Below are positions 10,726 through 18,380 of a DNA stretch of 55,493 bases, piece after piece. This DNA comes from Paludibacteraceae bacterium (GTDB lineage: Bacteria; Bacteroidota; Bacteroidia; Bacteroidales; Paludibacteraceae). The DNA lies in NCBI GenBank assembly GCA_017430235.1, contig JAFRNH010000013.1, positions 1-55,493 on the forward strand. Reading direction: 5' to 3'. The notes under the pieces were generated by a model. That model worked only from the letters and a program-made list of their open reading frames with translations, searched no databases and had not been told where the DNA came from. Position 1 is the first letter of the stretch. The number at the start of each line of letters is the position of its first letter. The position numbers were made by a program, and so were the translations under genes.

Positions 10726-10906
10726 AACTATATATCATCTTTTTTGTAAGACCGAATCCATTATTAATGCTAAATAAAGGACTCCCATAAATGCACACTC
10801 AAATAAAATTCGTGCAAGAATAGTCTGCAAATTTATACTATTTTTCTTTTCTTGCAAAGAAGAAAAAGGAAAAGAGCATGGGACAAGCGATAAAAGGATT
10901 TTTTTG
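10726..10906. other. Divergent intergenic region
   Basis: This stretch separates the MBOAT gene (minus) from the acyl-CoA ligase (plus). A 68-codon minus-strand frame exists here, but its predicted product shows no recognisable features and it overlaps the promoter of the plus-strand gene, so I do not call it. Nothing else is evident. Confidence 0.5.
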
Positions 10907-10937
10907 TTTGTCGGAATAGTGAAAGAACGTATATTTG
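10907..10937 (+). promoter_or_regulatory. Complete Bacteroidota promoter for the acyl-CoA ligase
   Basis: TTTG (10907-10910), a 19-bp spacer, then TATATTTG (10930-10937). Both elements and the spacing fit the Bacteroidota sigma-A consensus. The ATG is at 11021, leaving a leader of about 75 nt. Confidence 0.75.
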
Positions 10938-11020
10938 CCACGACATTTTAACTTAAATACTAACAAAATCTAACAAAAATGTGAAAATGATAACATTTTT
11001 CACATCTAAAATTTTAAAAC

Positions 11021-12688
11021 ATGAAGTACTACAACGTAGACAATTTCAACGAAATGTTGGAAAAGTCAATCCGTGAAAACTGGGACATGCCAGCCCTAAC
11101 CAACTACCTAACCGGTGAGACATTCACGTATGGGAAAATGGCTCAAGCCATAGCAGAAGTACACCAATTATTTAAAGAACTTGAGATTGAGGAAGGCGAT
11201 AAGATTGCATTAGTCGGTAAAAACACACCAGAATGGGCCATTGTATTTTTAGCAACCGTCACATATGGTGCTACCATCGTTCCAATCCTTCAAAACTTCC
11301 CTATTGATGACATTCACCATATTGTCAACCACTCTGAGTCCAAGTTACTTTTCGTAAGTGACAACTTGAAAGAGCAAGTGATGGAAGACCACATGCGCAA
11401 GCTAAAATGTATCTATTGCTACACAGAAAAGTATCTGATACATCAAAGTACGAAGAAAGTTATCCCTGCGAAGATTCAGGAGCTTCGTGACAAAACAAGC
11501 GTTGCCTACCCTAATGGCATACAAAAGGAAGATATTCACTATGCAAAAAGAAAAGGGGATGACATATTTGCGCTTAACTACACCTCTGGCACGACCGGAT
11601 TCAGCAAAGGTGTTTTGCAAACATACGAGAACATACGTGGAAACATTGGATTTGTCATCGAAAAGAATTTGGCTTACAAAGGAAACAAGATTTTAACCTT
11701 CTTGCCATTGGCACACACCTACGGATGCACATTGGATTTCCTTTCTCAAATCACTAATGGTTCGCACATCACCTTCTTAAACAAGATTCCTGCACCTCAA
11801 ATTTTGGTAAAGGCATTCGAAGAGGTAAAACCAAACGTTGTCTTTACTGTTCCTTTGATCGTAGAGAAGATTTATCGTTCTGTAGCAGAGCCAATTATTA
11901 CGAAACACGCAGCCTTCATGAGTGAAGAGGAGTTGAAAGCAAGCATCTATCCAAAGGTACGCAACATGATGATTCAGATATTCGGAGGCAATTTCAAACA
12001 AGTGATTATTGGAGGTGCGCCTTTGAATGCAGAAATTGAAGAGAGTTTGACGAAACTAGAGTTCCCATTTGCTGTAGGATATGGTATGACAGAGTGTTCT
12101 CCACTGATTAGTTTTGTCAATCTAGAAGAGTTTATGCCAAAATCAGTGGGTAAACCGCTACGCAATATGGAGGTTCGCATTGACTCGGAAGATGAGGAAA
12201 ACATTGCAGGTGAAATTTTGGTTAAAGGCCAAAACATCACACCTGGTTATTATAAGAATCCAACCGAAACAGCTAAAACATTTGACGAAGATGGATGGTT
12301 CCACACTGGCGACATCGGAACACTTAGCAAAGATGGCTATCTATTCATCAAAGGAAGATGCAAGACGATGATATTAGGTCCTTCCGGACAGAACATCTAT
12401 CCAGAAGCATTGGAGGCTAAACTGACCAATATGCCATTTGTTTCTGAGTGTTTGATTGTAGAGAAGGAAGGCAAGCTGATTGCATTGGTATATCCAGATA
12501 TGCGAGCTATGGATGAAATCAACATCCAGAAAGAAGATTTGCAAGGCATCATGGATGAGAACAAGAAGAAATTCAATCAAGCCGTAGCCAATTACGAGCA
12601 GATATCAGAGATCATCCTCTACCCTAACGAATTTGAGAAGACTCCGAAGAAGAATATCAAACGATATTTGTATGAGAGTCACAAATAA
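11021..12688 (+). CDS. AMP-forming long-chain acyl-CoA synthetase
   Basis: 555 residues, cytosolic. It is a member of the ANL superfamily that activates a carboxylate (probably a fatty acid) with ATP to an acyl-AMP and then the CoA thioester. Motifs: the P-loop-like NYTSGTTGFSKGV near residue 188, GYGMTECSP, DGWFHTGDIG, and the hinge with the catalytic lysine region at the end (FEKTPKKNIKRYLY). The length is near that of FadD-like ligases. A small exported protein gene follows after 12 bp and is probably in the same operon. Chain length cannot be read from sequence. Confidence 0.88.
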   Translation: MKYYNVDNFNEMLEKSIRENWDMPALTNYLTGETFTYGKMAQAIAEVHQLFKELEIEEGDKIALVGKNTPEWAIVFLATVTYGATIVPILQNFPIDDIHHIVNHSESKLLFVSDNLKEQVMEDHMRKLKCIYCYTEKYLIHQSTKKVIPAKIQELRDKTSVAYPNGIQKEDIHYAKRKGDDIFALNYTSGTTGFSKGVLQTYENIRGNIGFVIEKNLAYKGNKILTFLPLAHTYGCTLDFLSQITNGSHITFLNKIPAPQILVKAFEEVKPNVVFTVPLIVEKIYRSVAEPIITKHAAFMSEEELKASIYPKVRNMMIQIFGGNFKQVIIGGAPLNAEIEESLTKLEFPFAVGYGMTECSPLISFVNLEEFMPKSVGKPLRNMEVRIDSEDEENIAGEILVKGQNITPGYYKNPTETAKTFDEDGWFHTGDIGTLSKDGYLFIKGRCKTMILGPSGQNIYPEALEAKLTNMPFVSECLIVEKEGKLIALVYPDMRAMDEINIQKEDLQGIMDENKKKFNQAVANYEQISEIILYPNEFEKTPKKNIKRYLYESHK

Positions 12689-12700
12689 ACATCATTTAAA

Positions 12701-13438
12701 ATGATCAGAAAAACAGTTATAGTTCTTGCGTTCATAGCCGGAGTCGTCAGCACCGAGGCGAAAGCGCAAGAACTTGCTTTTGATAAGAGCAACATAGCGA
12801 CACAAGATTCATTGTCACAAAACGAGGAGATCAACGCAACAAACGATTCGAAGAAGAGTCGTTTCGGTCTATATGTAGGAGGTGCATTTTCTCTGCTTAC
12901 GGGCTACGGAAATAAAGATGCAGTTCCCGAATGGGAAGAGTATGATTCACAAATGCGAAAAGGGAAATCCTTTTATCTGGCTTTCGTCGGCAAACCAGTT
13001 CGTAAACTGGAGGTTGGTGGATTAGTCAAATTTGGCATGCGATCCGTTCAATGCACAATAGAATCACAATACGACGAATCATCCACTTACTGTGAAGATA
13101 ACATATCGACACTCTATGCGGGATTCTGTGCCATTTACAAAAACAATTTCGGTTGCAACGTGGGTCATTTTACAGCGAAAGCCTCTCTGGGTGCCTTGTA
13201 TTATGTCAACGATTGGGTACGAGACGAAAGATCCAGGCGTGCAGAATCTTATTCAATCGACGCCATTTTCTCTATTGGTTACCTATTCAACCTCACAAGG
13301 AATGGACGTATTGCCTGCGGACCTTATATAATGAATCATTATGGGTTGCCCTTCAGTATAATGAGTGGCGATTTCTGTTTTTACCCTACGCAAAATCCAT
13401 CCTTCGATTTTGGATTGGCGTTTAATTTCAATTTCTAA
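12701..13438 (+). CDS. Exported protein, probable outer-membrane beta-barrel
   Basis: 245 residues with a clear signal peptide (MIRKTVIVLAFIAGVVSTEAKA, likely cleavage after AKA). The mature part is rich in alternating aromatic and polar residues (FGLYVGGAFSLLTGYG, YLFNLTRNGRIACGPYIMNHYG), and the chain ends in aromatics (FGLAFNFNF), which suits a small outer-membrane beta-barrel. I recognise no named family. It follows the acyl-CoA ligase by 12 bp and is followed by a terminator, so it may be part of a lipid-related operon. Confidence 0.65.
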   Translation: MIRKTVIVLAFIAGVVSTEAKAQELAFDKSNIATQDSLSQNEEINATNDSKKSRFGLYVGGAFSLLTGYGNKDAVPEWEEYDSQMRKGKSFYLAFVGKPVRKLEVGGLVKFGMRSVQCTIESQYDESSTYCEDNISTLYAGFCAIYKNNFGCNVGHFTAKASLGALYYVNDWVRDERSRRAESYSIDAIFSIGYLFNLTRNGRIACGPYIMNHYGLPFSIMSGDFCFYPTQNPSFDFGLAFNFNF

Positions 13439-13495
13439 TACGAGCCAAGTTAGCTTGATAAATACCAGAGTCCCATTAGGAATGGATAACAACAA

Positions 13496-13532
13496 AAAAA
13501 TCTAGTGCGAAGTTCATCACACTAGATTTTTT
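13496..13532 (+). terminator. Rho-independent terminator after the beta-barrel gene
   Basis: TCTAGTG (13501-13507) pairs with CACTAGA (13520-13526), extended by A/T pairs outward and followed by a T-run. It closes the acyl-CoA ligase operon. Confidence 0.8.
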
Positions 13533-13592
13533 AATCTTAAAACAAGGCAATAACAAACTGACTATTAATATATTACATAGAACATAAAATGT

Positions 13593-13763
13593 TTAAAACC
13601 GTTCATAATTACAAAAGCGAAAGCAACTCACAACAGATCTGTCATAGATAGAGTCATTGACTTTCTCTGTCAGGATCTTGTCGCGACCTACCTTGAACAA
13701 TTCATCTATTTGCCTGTCGAGGTTTTGTTCGTTCGTACTTACTCTTGCATATCCGATGATCAT
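13593..13763 (-). pseudogene. Truncated serine recombinase (resolvase/invertase N-terminus)
   Basis: A 56-codon minus-strand frame beginning MIIGYARVSTNEQNLDRQID, which is the canonical N-terminus of resolvase/invertase serine recombinases, including the catalytic serine in RVSTNEQ. Similarity lasts about 35 residues (to ILTEKV) and is then lost in an unrelated tail before a stop. The intact family members run to about 180 residues or more, so this is a fragment. It marks a former mobile or invertible element next to hicAB. Confidence 0.75.
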
Positions 13764-14002
13764 ATCAGCTTAATTTAACAAAAGCAAATATATAACCATT
13801 TTTGTTATTTTTGATTTTGTTCTATGTTATGTTCATATTGGGATGATGAAATGGCGGGGATTAACATGCAAAAAGGGGGTTGCACAAAACCATCCTTTTT
13901 GTGCATACTTAAATTTATTAATATTTATATTTTATTTTACACACATAATCAGTACATTACAAAAACTAAATATAAAATAGTAGCAAAATAGATATTATTT
14001 TA
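13764..14002. other. AT-rich intergenic region with one hairpin
   Basis: No gene seen. CAAAAAGG (13869-13876) pairs with CCTTTTTG (13894-13901) as a hairpin of unknown role. The rest is AT-rich spacer leading to the hicA promoter. Confidence 0.4.
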
Positions 14003-14034
14003 TTTGCGTAATAGTATCCTTTTTACTACTTTTG
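14003..14034 (+). promoter_or_regulatory. Promoter of hicA
   Basis: TTTG (14003-14006), a 20-bp spacer, then TACTTTTG (14027-14034). This is a complete Bacteroidota-type promoter 22 bp ahead of the hicA ATG. Confidence 0.75.
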
Positions 14035-14056
14035 CATAAAAATAAAATTAAAGAAT

Positions 14057-14254
14057 ATGAAAGTACTTAAAGTTTCTTTTGTATTAGATATTCTTCAAGA
14101 TGATGGATGGGAAATTGTGAGATGCAGAGGCAGTCACAGGCAATTAAAACATCCGGCAAAAAAAGGGAAGGTGACAGTAAACGGCAAACTGTCTGATGAT
14201 ATCACTGCTAACCTATTGAAGAGTATAGAAAAACAATCTGGGCTTAAATTTTAG
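14057..14254 (+). CDS. hicA: HicA-family mRNA interferase toxin
   Basis: 65 residues, the usual HicA size, with a dsRNA-binding-like fold. The hallmark GWEIVRCRGSHRQLKHP contains the catalytic histidine in GSH, and KGKVTVNGKLSDDI matches the second half of the family. It would cleave mRNA when not held by HicB. The gene for the antitoxin lies downstream at 14451, separated by 196 bp; in most hicAB loci the gap is only a few bases. Confidence 0.9.
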   Translation: MKVLKVSFVLDILQDDGWEIVRCRGSHRQLKHPAKKGKVTVNGKLSDDITANLLKSIEKQSGLKF

Positions 14255-14371
14255 TCCAGGTTGTTTTTACAAAAGAACAATAAGTAAAATATGGATAAAA
14301 ATACGCTCTCAAAGTAGTCTTCAAAAACAAAAACTTAATTATATGGATTATATGTAAATAAAAAATAAAGA

Positions 14372-14390
14372 CAAGCATTTTTAATGCTTG
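14372..14390 (+). promoter_or_regulatory. Hairpin between hicA and hicB
   Basis: CAAGCATT (14372-14379) and AATGCTTG (14383-14390) form a perfect 8-bp stem with a 3-nt loop. No T-run follows, so it is not a standard terminator. It could be a HicB operator for autoregulation, or an RNA element setting the toxin:antitoxin ratio. Confidence 0.45.
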
Positions 14391-14450
14391 CGGTGGTGTA
14401 TTTTAAAAAAGACAATAACAAATATTTCAATTAATAATCAGGTAAGTCAA

Positions 14451-14861
14451 ATGGAACATGTAATAACCATCAAAGTTGCCCGTACTGAAAACGGGTACTC
14501 TGCTGCATGTGACCTTCTTGAAGGATGGGTAGTTGCAGTAACTGGAGATTTCTGTTCTTTAGAAAAAGAAGTGAAGGAAAGTATTGATATTTACATCGAA
14601 TGGGCTAAAGAAGACGGAGATCCCTATGATCCTATTTTTGATATGGATTATAAATTAAAATATGAATTTGACGTGCAAAGTTTATTATCCTATTATCAAA
14701 AAATTTTCTCGTTGTCGGCTTTACAGTATATTACAGGTATCAATCAAAAACAATTAAGTCATTATCTAAATGGTGTTGCAAAACCGAGGAAACAACAGGC
14801 TGAAAAAATAGCGAATGGTTTACAAAATTTATCGAAGGAGTTAGCTTGTGTGACTGTATGA
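14451..14861 (+). CDS. hicB: HicB-family antitoxin with C-terminal HTH
   Basis: 136 residues from the ATG at 14451. The N-terminal part is the partial-RNase-H-like HicB fold (ITIKVARTENGYSAACDLLEGW). The C-terminal part is an XRE-type helix-turn-helix (LQYITGINQKQLSHYLNGVA). It should neutralise HicA and bind the hicAB promoter. The frame extends upstream to a TTG at 14388, but that lies in the hairpin and adds no family sequence, so I take the ATG. A terminator follows. Confidence 0.88.
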   Translation: MEHVITIKVARTENGYSAACDLLEGWVVAVTGDFCSLEKEVKESIDIYIEWAKEDGDPYDPIFDMDYKLKYEFDVQSLLSYYQKIFSLSALQYITGINQKQLSHYLNGVAKPRKQQAEKIANGLQNLSKELACVTV

Positions 14862-14880
14862 CAATGTAAAAATAAATGAA

Positions 14881-14910
14881 AAAGAGGAGTATATTATGCT
14901 CCTCTTTTTC
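14881..14910 (+). terminator. Rho-independent terminator after hicB
   Basis: AGAGGAG (14883-14889) pairs with CTCCTCT (14899-14905) and is followed by TTTTC, with flanking A/T pairs lengthening the stem. Confidence 0.8.
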
Positions 14911-14929
14911 GTTTGTAAAGATTGAATTA

Positions 14930-15300
14930 ATAATATATTACTTTATCATTAAAAAAACTTGAATCCGACCTCAGTCTTTAATACGCTCAGACTCAAATGC
15001 GTGGTGTGTTTCATTCTTCAACGCATCCGTCTTTGACGCATCTGCGAACTCTAATGCGTCTGACATTTTTTTGACCAATCTCGTCATTTTTCTTGTTCTT
15101 CTTTTCGATTGCTTCATTCTTTTCTGCAATGTTTTTTTTAGCTTCATTCTTTAGTTCGGCGACACATCGCTTTGAGCTTGTTGCTGCATCGACATGGGAT
15201 TCTTCCTGCAAAAAACCCTGGCGCACCATAGGATAAATCTGTGAGAGTTTTTCAGACTCATAAATGGTCGATTTGGAAGGTATAGGCAGAGAAATAAAAC
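14930..15300. other. Region with short minus-strand frames and scattered ATGCGT/ACGCAT copies
   Basis: No gene I can name. Between 14990 and 15065 the hexamer ACGCAT or ATGCGT recurs several times within 75 bp. Three overlapping minus-strand frames exist; one (15011-15229) encodes a Lys/Glu/Asn-rich, coiled-coil-like 72-residue peptide starting MVRQGFLQEES. In another frame a 58-codon stretch ends in ALEFADASKTDALKNE. The change of plausible frame along the stretch suggests a decayed gene rather than an intact one. Confidence 0.3.
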
Positions 15301-15323
15301 ATTAATTGTAAACAAAATAAGAC

Positions 15324-15590
15324 ATGACAAAAACAGAAGGTTATTGGAATGTAGTTCCACAGATAAAAAATATAGTATTTCCAGCACGTGGAAAAATAGG
15401 AATAGTTCTTGTTGATGGCAGAGAAATCATTGCACCCATAGCAGCATTCCCATCGATAAAGAAAGTTCCTGTAAAAGAAAGAAAAAATTGGTATCTAACA
15501 GCGGAAGGATTCACATGGGATTCTTGTCCAGAAGTGATACACATAGAACAAATCCTTGGCGATTCTTCAAAATACAAACACGAAAAATAA
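15324..15590 (+). CDS. DUF2442-like small protein
   Basis: 88 residues, no signal peptide. The pattern IGIVLVDGREIIAPIAAFPSIKKVPVKERKNW, then a tryptophan-bearing strand (FTWDSCPEVIHIEQIL), fits the DUF2442 family, in which a short beta-rich domain reads a strand, a FP motif and W..I/P-E-I...I. Such genes are common in mobile and toxin-antitoxin-rich neighbourhoods, which suits its place beside hicAB and a recombinase fragment. Function unknown. Confidence 0.6.
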   Translation: MTKTEGYWNVVPQIKNIVFPARGKIGIVLVDGREIIAPIAAFPSIKKVPVKERKNWYLTAEGFTWDSCPEVIHIEQILGDSSKYKHEK

Positions 15591-15591
15591 A

Positions 15592-15629
15592 AAATCCGCA
15601 ATGCTAGCATTAACGCGCATTGCGGATTT
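15592..15629. terminator. Bidirectional terminator between convergent genes
   Basis: A perfect 12-bp stem, AAATCCGCAATG (15592-15603) with its complement (15618-15629). The T-run is stronger on the minus strand, so it mainly ends the Cys-rich repeat protein gene and also closes the DUF2442 gene. Confidence 0.85.
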
Positions 15630-15649
15630 ATCATATATCATCGTATTGT

Positions 15650-17533
15650 TTATCTGGTCACAACACCTTCCGTCTCCTGTGAGAAATCAACCTCAAACTC
15701 ATCACCGTCTACGACGAAGCGATATTTCTGCTTTTTTAATCCTTGCACCTTCGTGGTGATGTCATATACACACTGACATCTGCAGATATCTCCTGTTTGA
15801 TATCCCTTGATGACAATGGCCTCCTTCTCATATTTCGTCGACGATCCCACTTCTCCACAACATGTGAGATTTACATCGTAAGAGACAATAACACACTCAC
15901 TTGTTTTAGGATCATATTTATAAGAGACTAACGTATCTGCACTCTCCGAACGACTACCTACATACATAAGACCTCCTCTTGTCTGATCTGGCTCTTTATC
16001 CGCCTCTACGTCACTGCCACCTTTGCATGGACTACTCTTCACAAACACACCATTTGGCTCATTCATGATTACTCCCTTATAAATAATCGCTGAAATAGGG
16101 CTATAATCCATATCAAACTCCGTTCCATCAACAATAAAGTGATATTTCCGAGGTTGCAAGCCGTACAATTTAGTGGTTACATCAAACGTACACATACACT
16201 TACAAGCCACATCTGCCTTGTCTATGGTTTTTATAATAATCGTATCATTCTGAATACTTACCTTAGAATCCAATTCTGCACAACAGTTATAGAGCAAATT
16301 GTGTGATACAACCTCACCCTCACCCGTTAACACATTAAACCAATAAGAAACCAAGGTATCTGTTTTCTCATGTCTTACAGTCGTTGGTTCTTCATATTCC
16401 AACCCTTTTTCATTGTCGAACAAAGAATTCTTACATTCACTACTTTTGAAGAAAGCACCTCTTTCGCCTCTAAGTATAACAAATTTTTCTCCATAAGCAT
16501 AGGATGTCATATCAACAACGAACTCTGTTCCATCCACCACAAAAATGTATTTTTTGTTCTTTAGGTTCTCCACTTTTGTGGTAACATCATACAAACAGTC
16601 GCAACTGCACATTGCTTCCGTCTCATACGAATTAATATAGACAGTATCCTTCGAAACTCTCACTTTAGATTCTATCTTTCCTGGACAGCAATTGAATTCT
16701 CTATCATGCGACACTACCAGACATGTTCCATAATCCATTGTATAAGTTACCAAAGTATCTCCTTTAGGCAAATAACCATCGTCAAAGGAAGTTACATAAT
16801 TGTCATGATCTTCAGATCCTTCACTTTCATATATATTACTTTTACATGGACTGTTCTTCACAAATACGCCTGTTGGGACATCCAGAAAGAATCCCTCTGG
16901 TGTTTGCGACAAATCAATATCATAGTTTTTCCCATCTAATTTCAAACGATATTTTTTTGCCTCGATGTTTTTCAACTCAACAGCTAAATCAAACCGACAG
17001 ATGCAATTGCATATATCATACCCCTTTTGTACGGGTTGAACATCTATAGTATCCTTGACAGTGGCAAGATTCATAGTCCAGCCTTCTCCACAACAATTTC
17101 CAGGGAAAGAAATAAGTTTAAGAGTCAATTGTTTCTGTTTTGGATCATACTTATAAGTGAGAATAGTGTCGTTTTCAGCACTTTCCACAAACGGATTCAT
17201 TGGGCTATTACTATTACTACCCATCGAATTATCTAAATCTTCACCGGCGCTGCATCCACCAACTCTTTTTATTGTTCCATTAACGCCTTGTTTGTCTGAG
17301 AAATAAACTCGATCTATATTTTCTGCTTGATAAGCATATCTATAATGTTTATTGGCATAGATAACCACTTGACGAGAAGAATCGACATGGGCAACAGAAT
17401 CAATCATATTTACATCATAAGCATGTTTGATACTATCACCATTTAAAATCTCATCGACAAACATTGTTTGTGCGTATGAAACTGAGGCAACGCACATCAA
17501 AGCCATAAGGCTTGTTAGTATATATTTTTTCAT
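15650..17533 (-). CDS. Secreted protein with four Cys-rich repeats
   Basis: 627 residues with a signal peptide (MKKYILTSLMALMCVASVSYAQ). After about 110 residues there are four repeats of roughly 120-130 residues. Each has a CC pair (NCCGEG, NCCPGK, NCCAEL, TCCGEV), then a C-x-C-x-C cluster (ICNCIC, MCSCDC, ACKCMC, ICRCQC), then a beta-hairpin around KKYxFxVDGTEF. A further lone Cys occurs in FVKNSPCK-type segments between repeats. I know no named family. The odd number of cysteines per repeat suggests metal binding or inter-repeat disulphides. No T9SS tail is visible. It lies 4 bp downstream of the small exported gene at 17538-18005 and is probably co-transcribed. Confidence 0.75.
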   Translation of the reverse strand: MKKYILTSLMALMCVASVSYAQTMFVDEILNGDSIKHAYDVNMIDSVAHVDSSRQVVIYANKHYRYAYQAENIDRVYFSDKQGVNGTIKRVGGCSAGEDLDNSMGSNSNSPMNPFVESAENDTILTYKYDPKQKQLTLKLISFPGNCCGEGWTMNLATVKDTIDVQPVQKGYDICNCICRFDLAVELKNIEAKKYRLKLDGKNYDIDLSQTPEGFFLDVPTGVFVKNSPCKSNIYESEGSEDHDNYVTSFDDGYLPKGDTLVTYTMDYGTCLVVSHDREFNCCPGKIESKVRVSKDTVYINSYETEAMCSCDCLYDVTTKVENLKNKKYIFVVDGTEFVVDMTSYAYGEKFVILRGERGAFFKSSECKNSLFDNEKGLEYEEPTTVRHEKTDTLVSYWFNVLTGEGEVVSHNLLYNCCAELDSKVSIQNDTIIIKTIDKADVACKCMCTFDVTTKLYGLQPRKYHFIVDGTEFDMDYSPISAIIYKGVIMNEPNGVFVKSSPCKGGSDVEADKEPDQTRGGLMYVGSRSESADTLVSYKYDPKTSECVIVSYDVNLTCCGEVGSSTKYEKEAIVIKGYQTGDICRCQCVYDITTKVQGLKKQKYRFVVDGDEFEVDFSQETEGVVTR

Positions 17534-17537
17534 ACGC

Positions 17538-18005
17538 TTACTCCTTTATTAATTTAACAGTTTGCTCATTGATTTTCAAAATATAGACACCCTTTGTATT
17601 AGGTAAGGTCAATTGAATAACTTCTCCTGATTGAGAAATCTTCTTCTCTATCATCTGTCCTAAAACAGAGAAAAGAGCCACTTGAGAATTCTCCTTCAAG
17701 CCTTCAATCTGAACGTGCTGATTGTCCAAGTAGGTAACACGCACTTCGTTTGCTTCTACACTCGACAACTTTGACAACTCCCCATCTTCAAAATAATACT
17801 TTTTGACTTGTCCAAACGAATATGTCGTGGAGGCACTTCCATTAATTACCAAACTATCATTTTTATATTGGAAAGTCGGAGACTCCGCCAACACAAATGA
17901 TTTTTTTGTTAAATCCTTGAATTCTACCGTTACTTGAGACGGTCCTGCGAGCATGGAACTACCAAGTCCCATCATACTCAATAAAATTAAACTTGTCTTT
18001 TTCAT
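17538..18005 (-). CDS. Small exported protein with T9SS type A-like sorting domain
   Basis: 155 residues: signal peptide (MKKTSLILLSMMGLGSSMLAG), a short N-terminal region, then a C-terminal part resembling the T9SS type A sorting domain (VALFSVLGQMIEKKI, ending GVYILKINEQTVKLIKE). The classical domain has a G-R/Q motif, an L-P/S-G-VY-I-V strand and a terminal Lys; this one keeps them. Cargo of only about 60 residues is unusual, so the protein may be little more than a sorting domain. It is the first gene of the pair with the Cys-rich repeat protein. Confidence 0.65.
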   Translation of the reverse strand: MKKTSLILLSMMGLGSSMLAGPSQVTVEFKDLTKKSFVLAESPTFQYKNDSLVINGSASTTYSFGQVKKYYFEDGELSKLSSVEANEVRVTYLDNQHVQIEGLKENSQVALFSVLGQMIEKKISQSGEVIQLTLPNTKGVYILKINEQTVKLIKE

Positions 18006-18323
18006 GATAACACCATTTTATAAATATACCATTAAAAATTTTATCAGACCCCAAAAATTCCCCCATCAAAACATCCACAAAGAAAAGCATTTTATTTCAA
18101 ACAAACAAAGAAATATTTATTTTTTTCATGAATTTGAGAAAATTTCACTCGGTCATTATTTAAACCTACGAGAAAACAAAGAACGACATATTCCATTTTT
18201 CAACGAAAGTGCATTTTTTATCTGCGAACGTAAAAAAACAGTTCATAAACCACCGAAAAAAGGGTGAAAAACATAGCAAAATATAGGGTTTTCTCCCTGT
18301 TTTTATTCCATGTAAAATAACCC
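18006..18323. other. AT-rich divergent intergenic region
   Basis: Between two divergent exported-protein genes. A 104-codon plus-strand frame exists here, but it overlaps the start of the minus-strand gene and looks like low-complexity translation, so it is not called. No structured RNA is evident. Confidence 0.45.
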
Positions 18324-18348
18324 ACATATTAAAAAATATGTAACTTTA
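18324..18348 (+). promoter_or_regulatory. Palindrome overlapping a probable -7 box
   Basis: ACATATT-AAAA-AATATGT (18324-18341) is a perfect 7-bp dyad. It overlaps TAACTTTA (18341-18348), one mismatch from TAnnTTTG, 32 bp ahead of the CotH gene. It is a candidate operator-promoter overlap. Confidence 0.4.
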
Positions 18349-18380
18349 TGCCGTAAAAACCACAAATACACCAATCGCTT

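Noticed and set aside
10735-10941. 68-codon minus-strand frame upstream of the MBOAT gene
   Set aside because: No recognisable features, overlaps the promoter of the divergent acyl-CoA ligase.
13440-13592. Second recombinase gene
   Set aside because: Only the one truncated N-terminal frame is seen; no further recombinase sequence.
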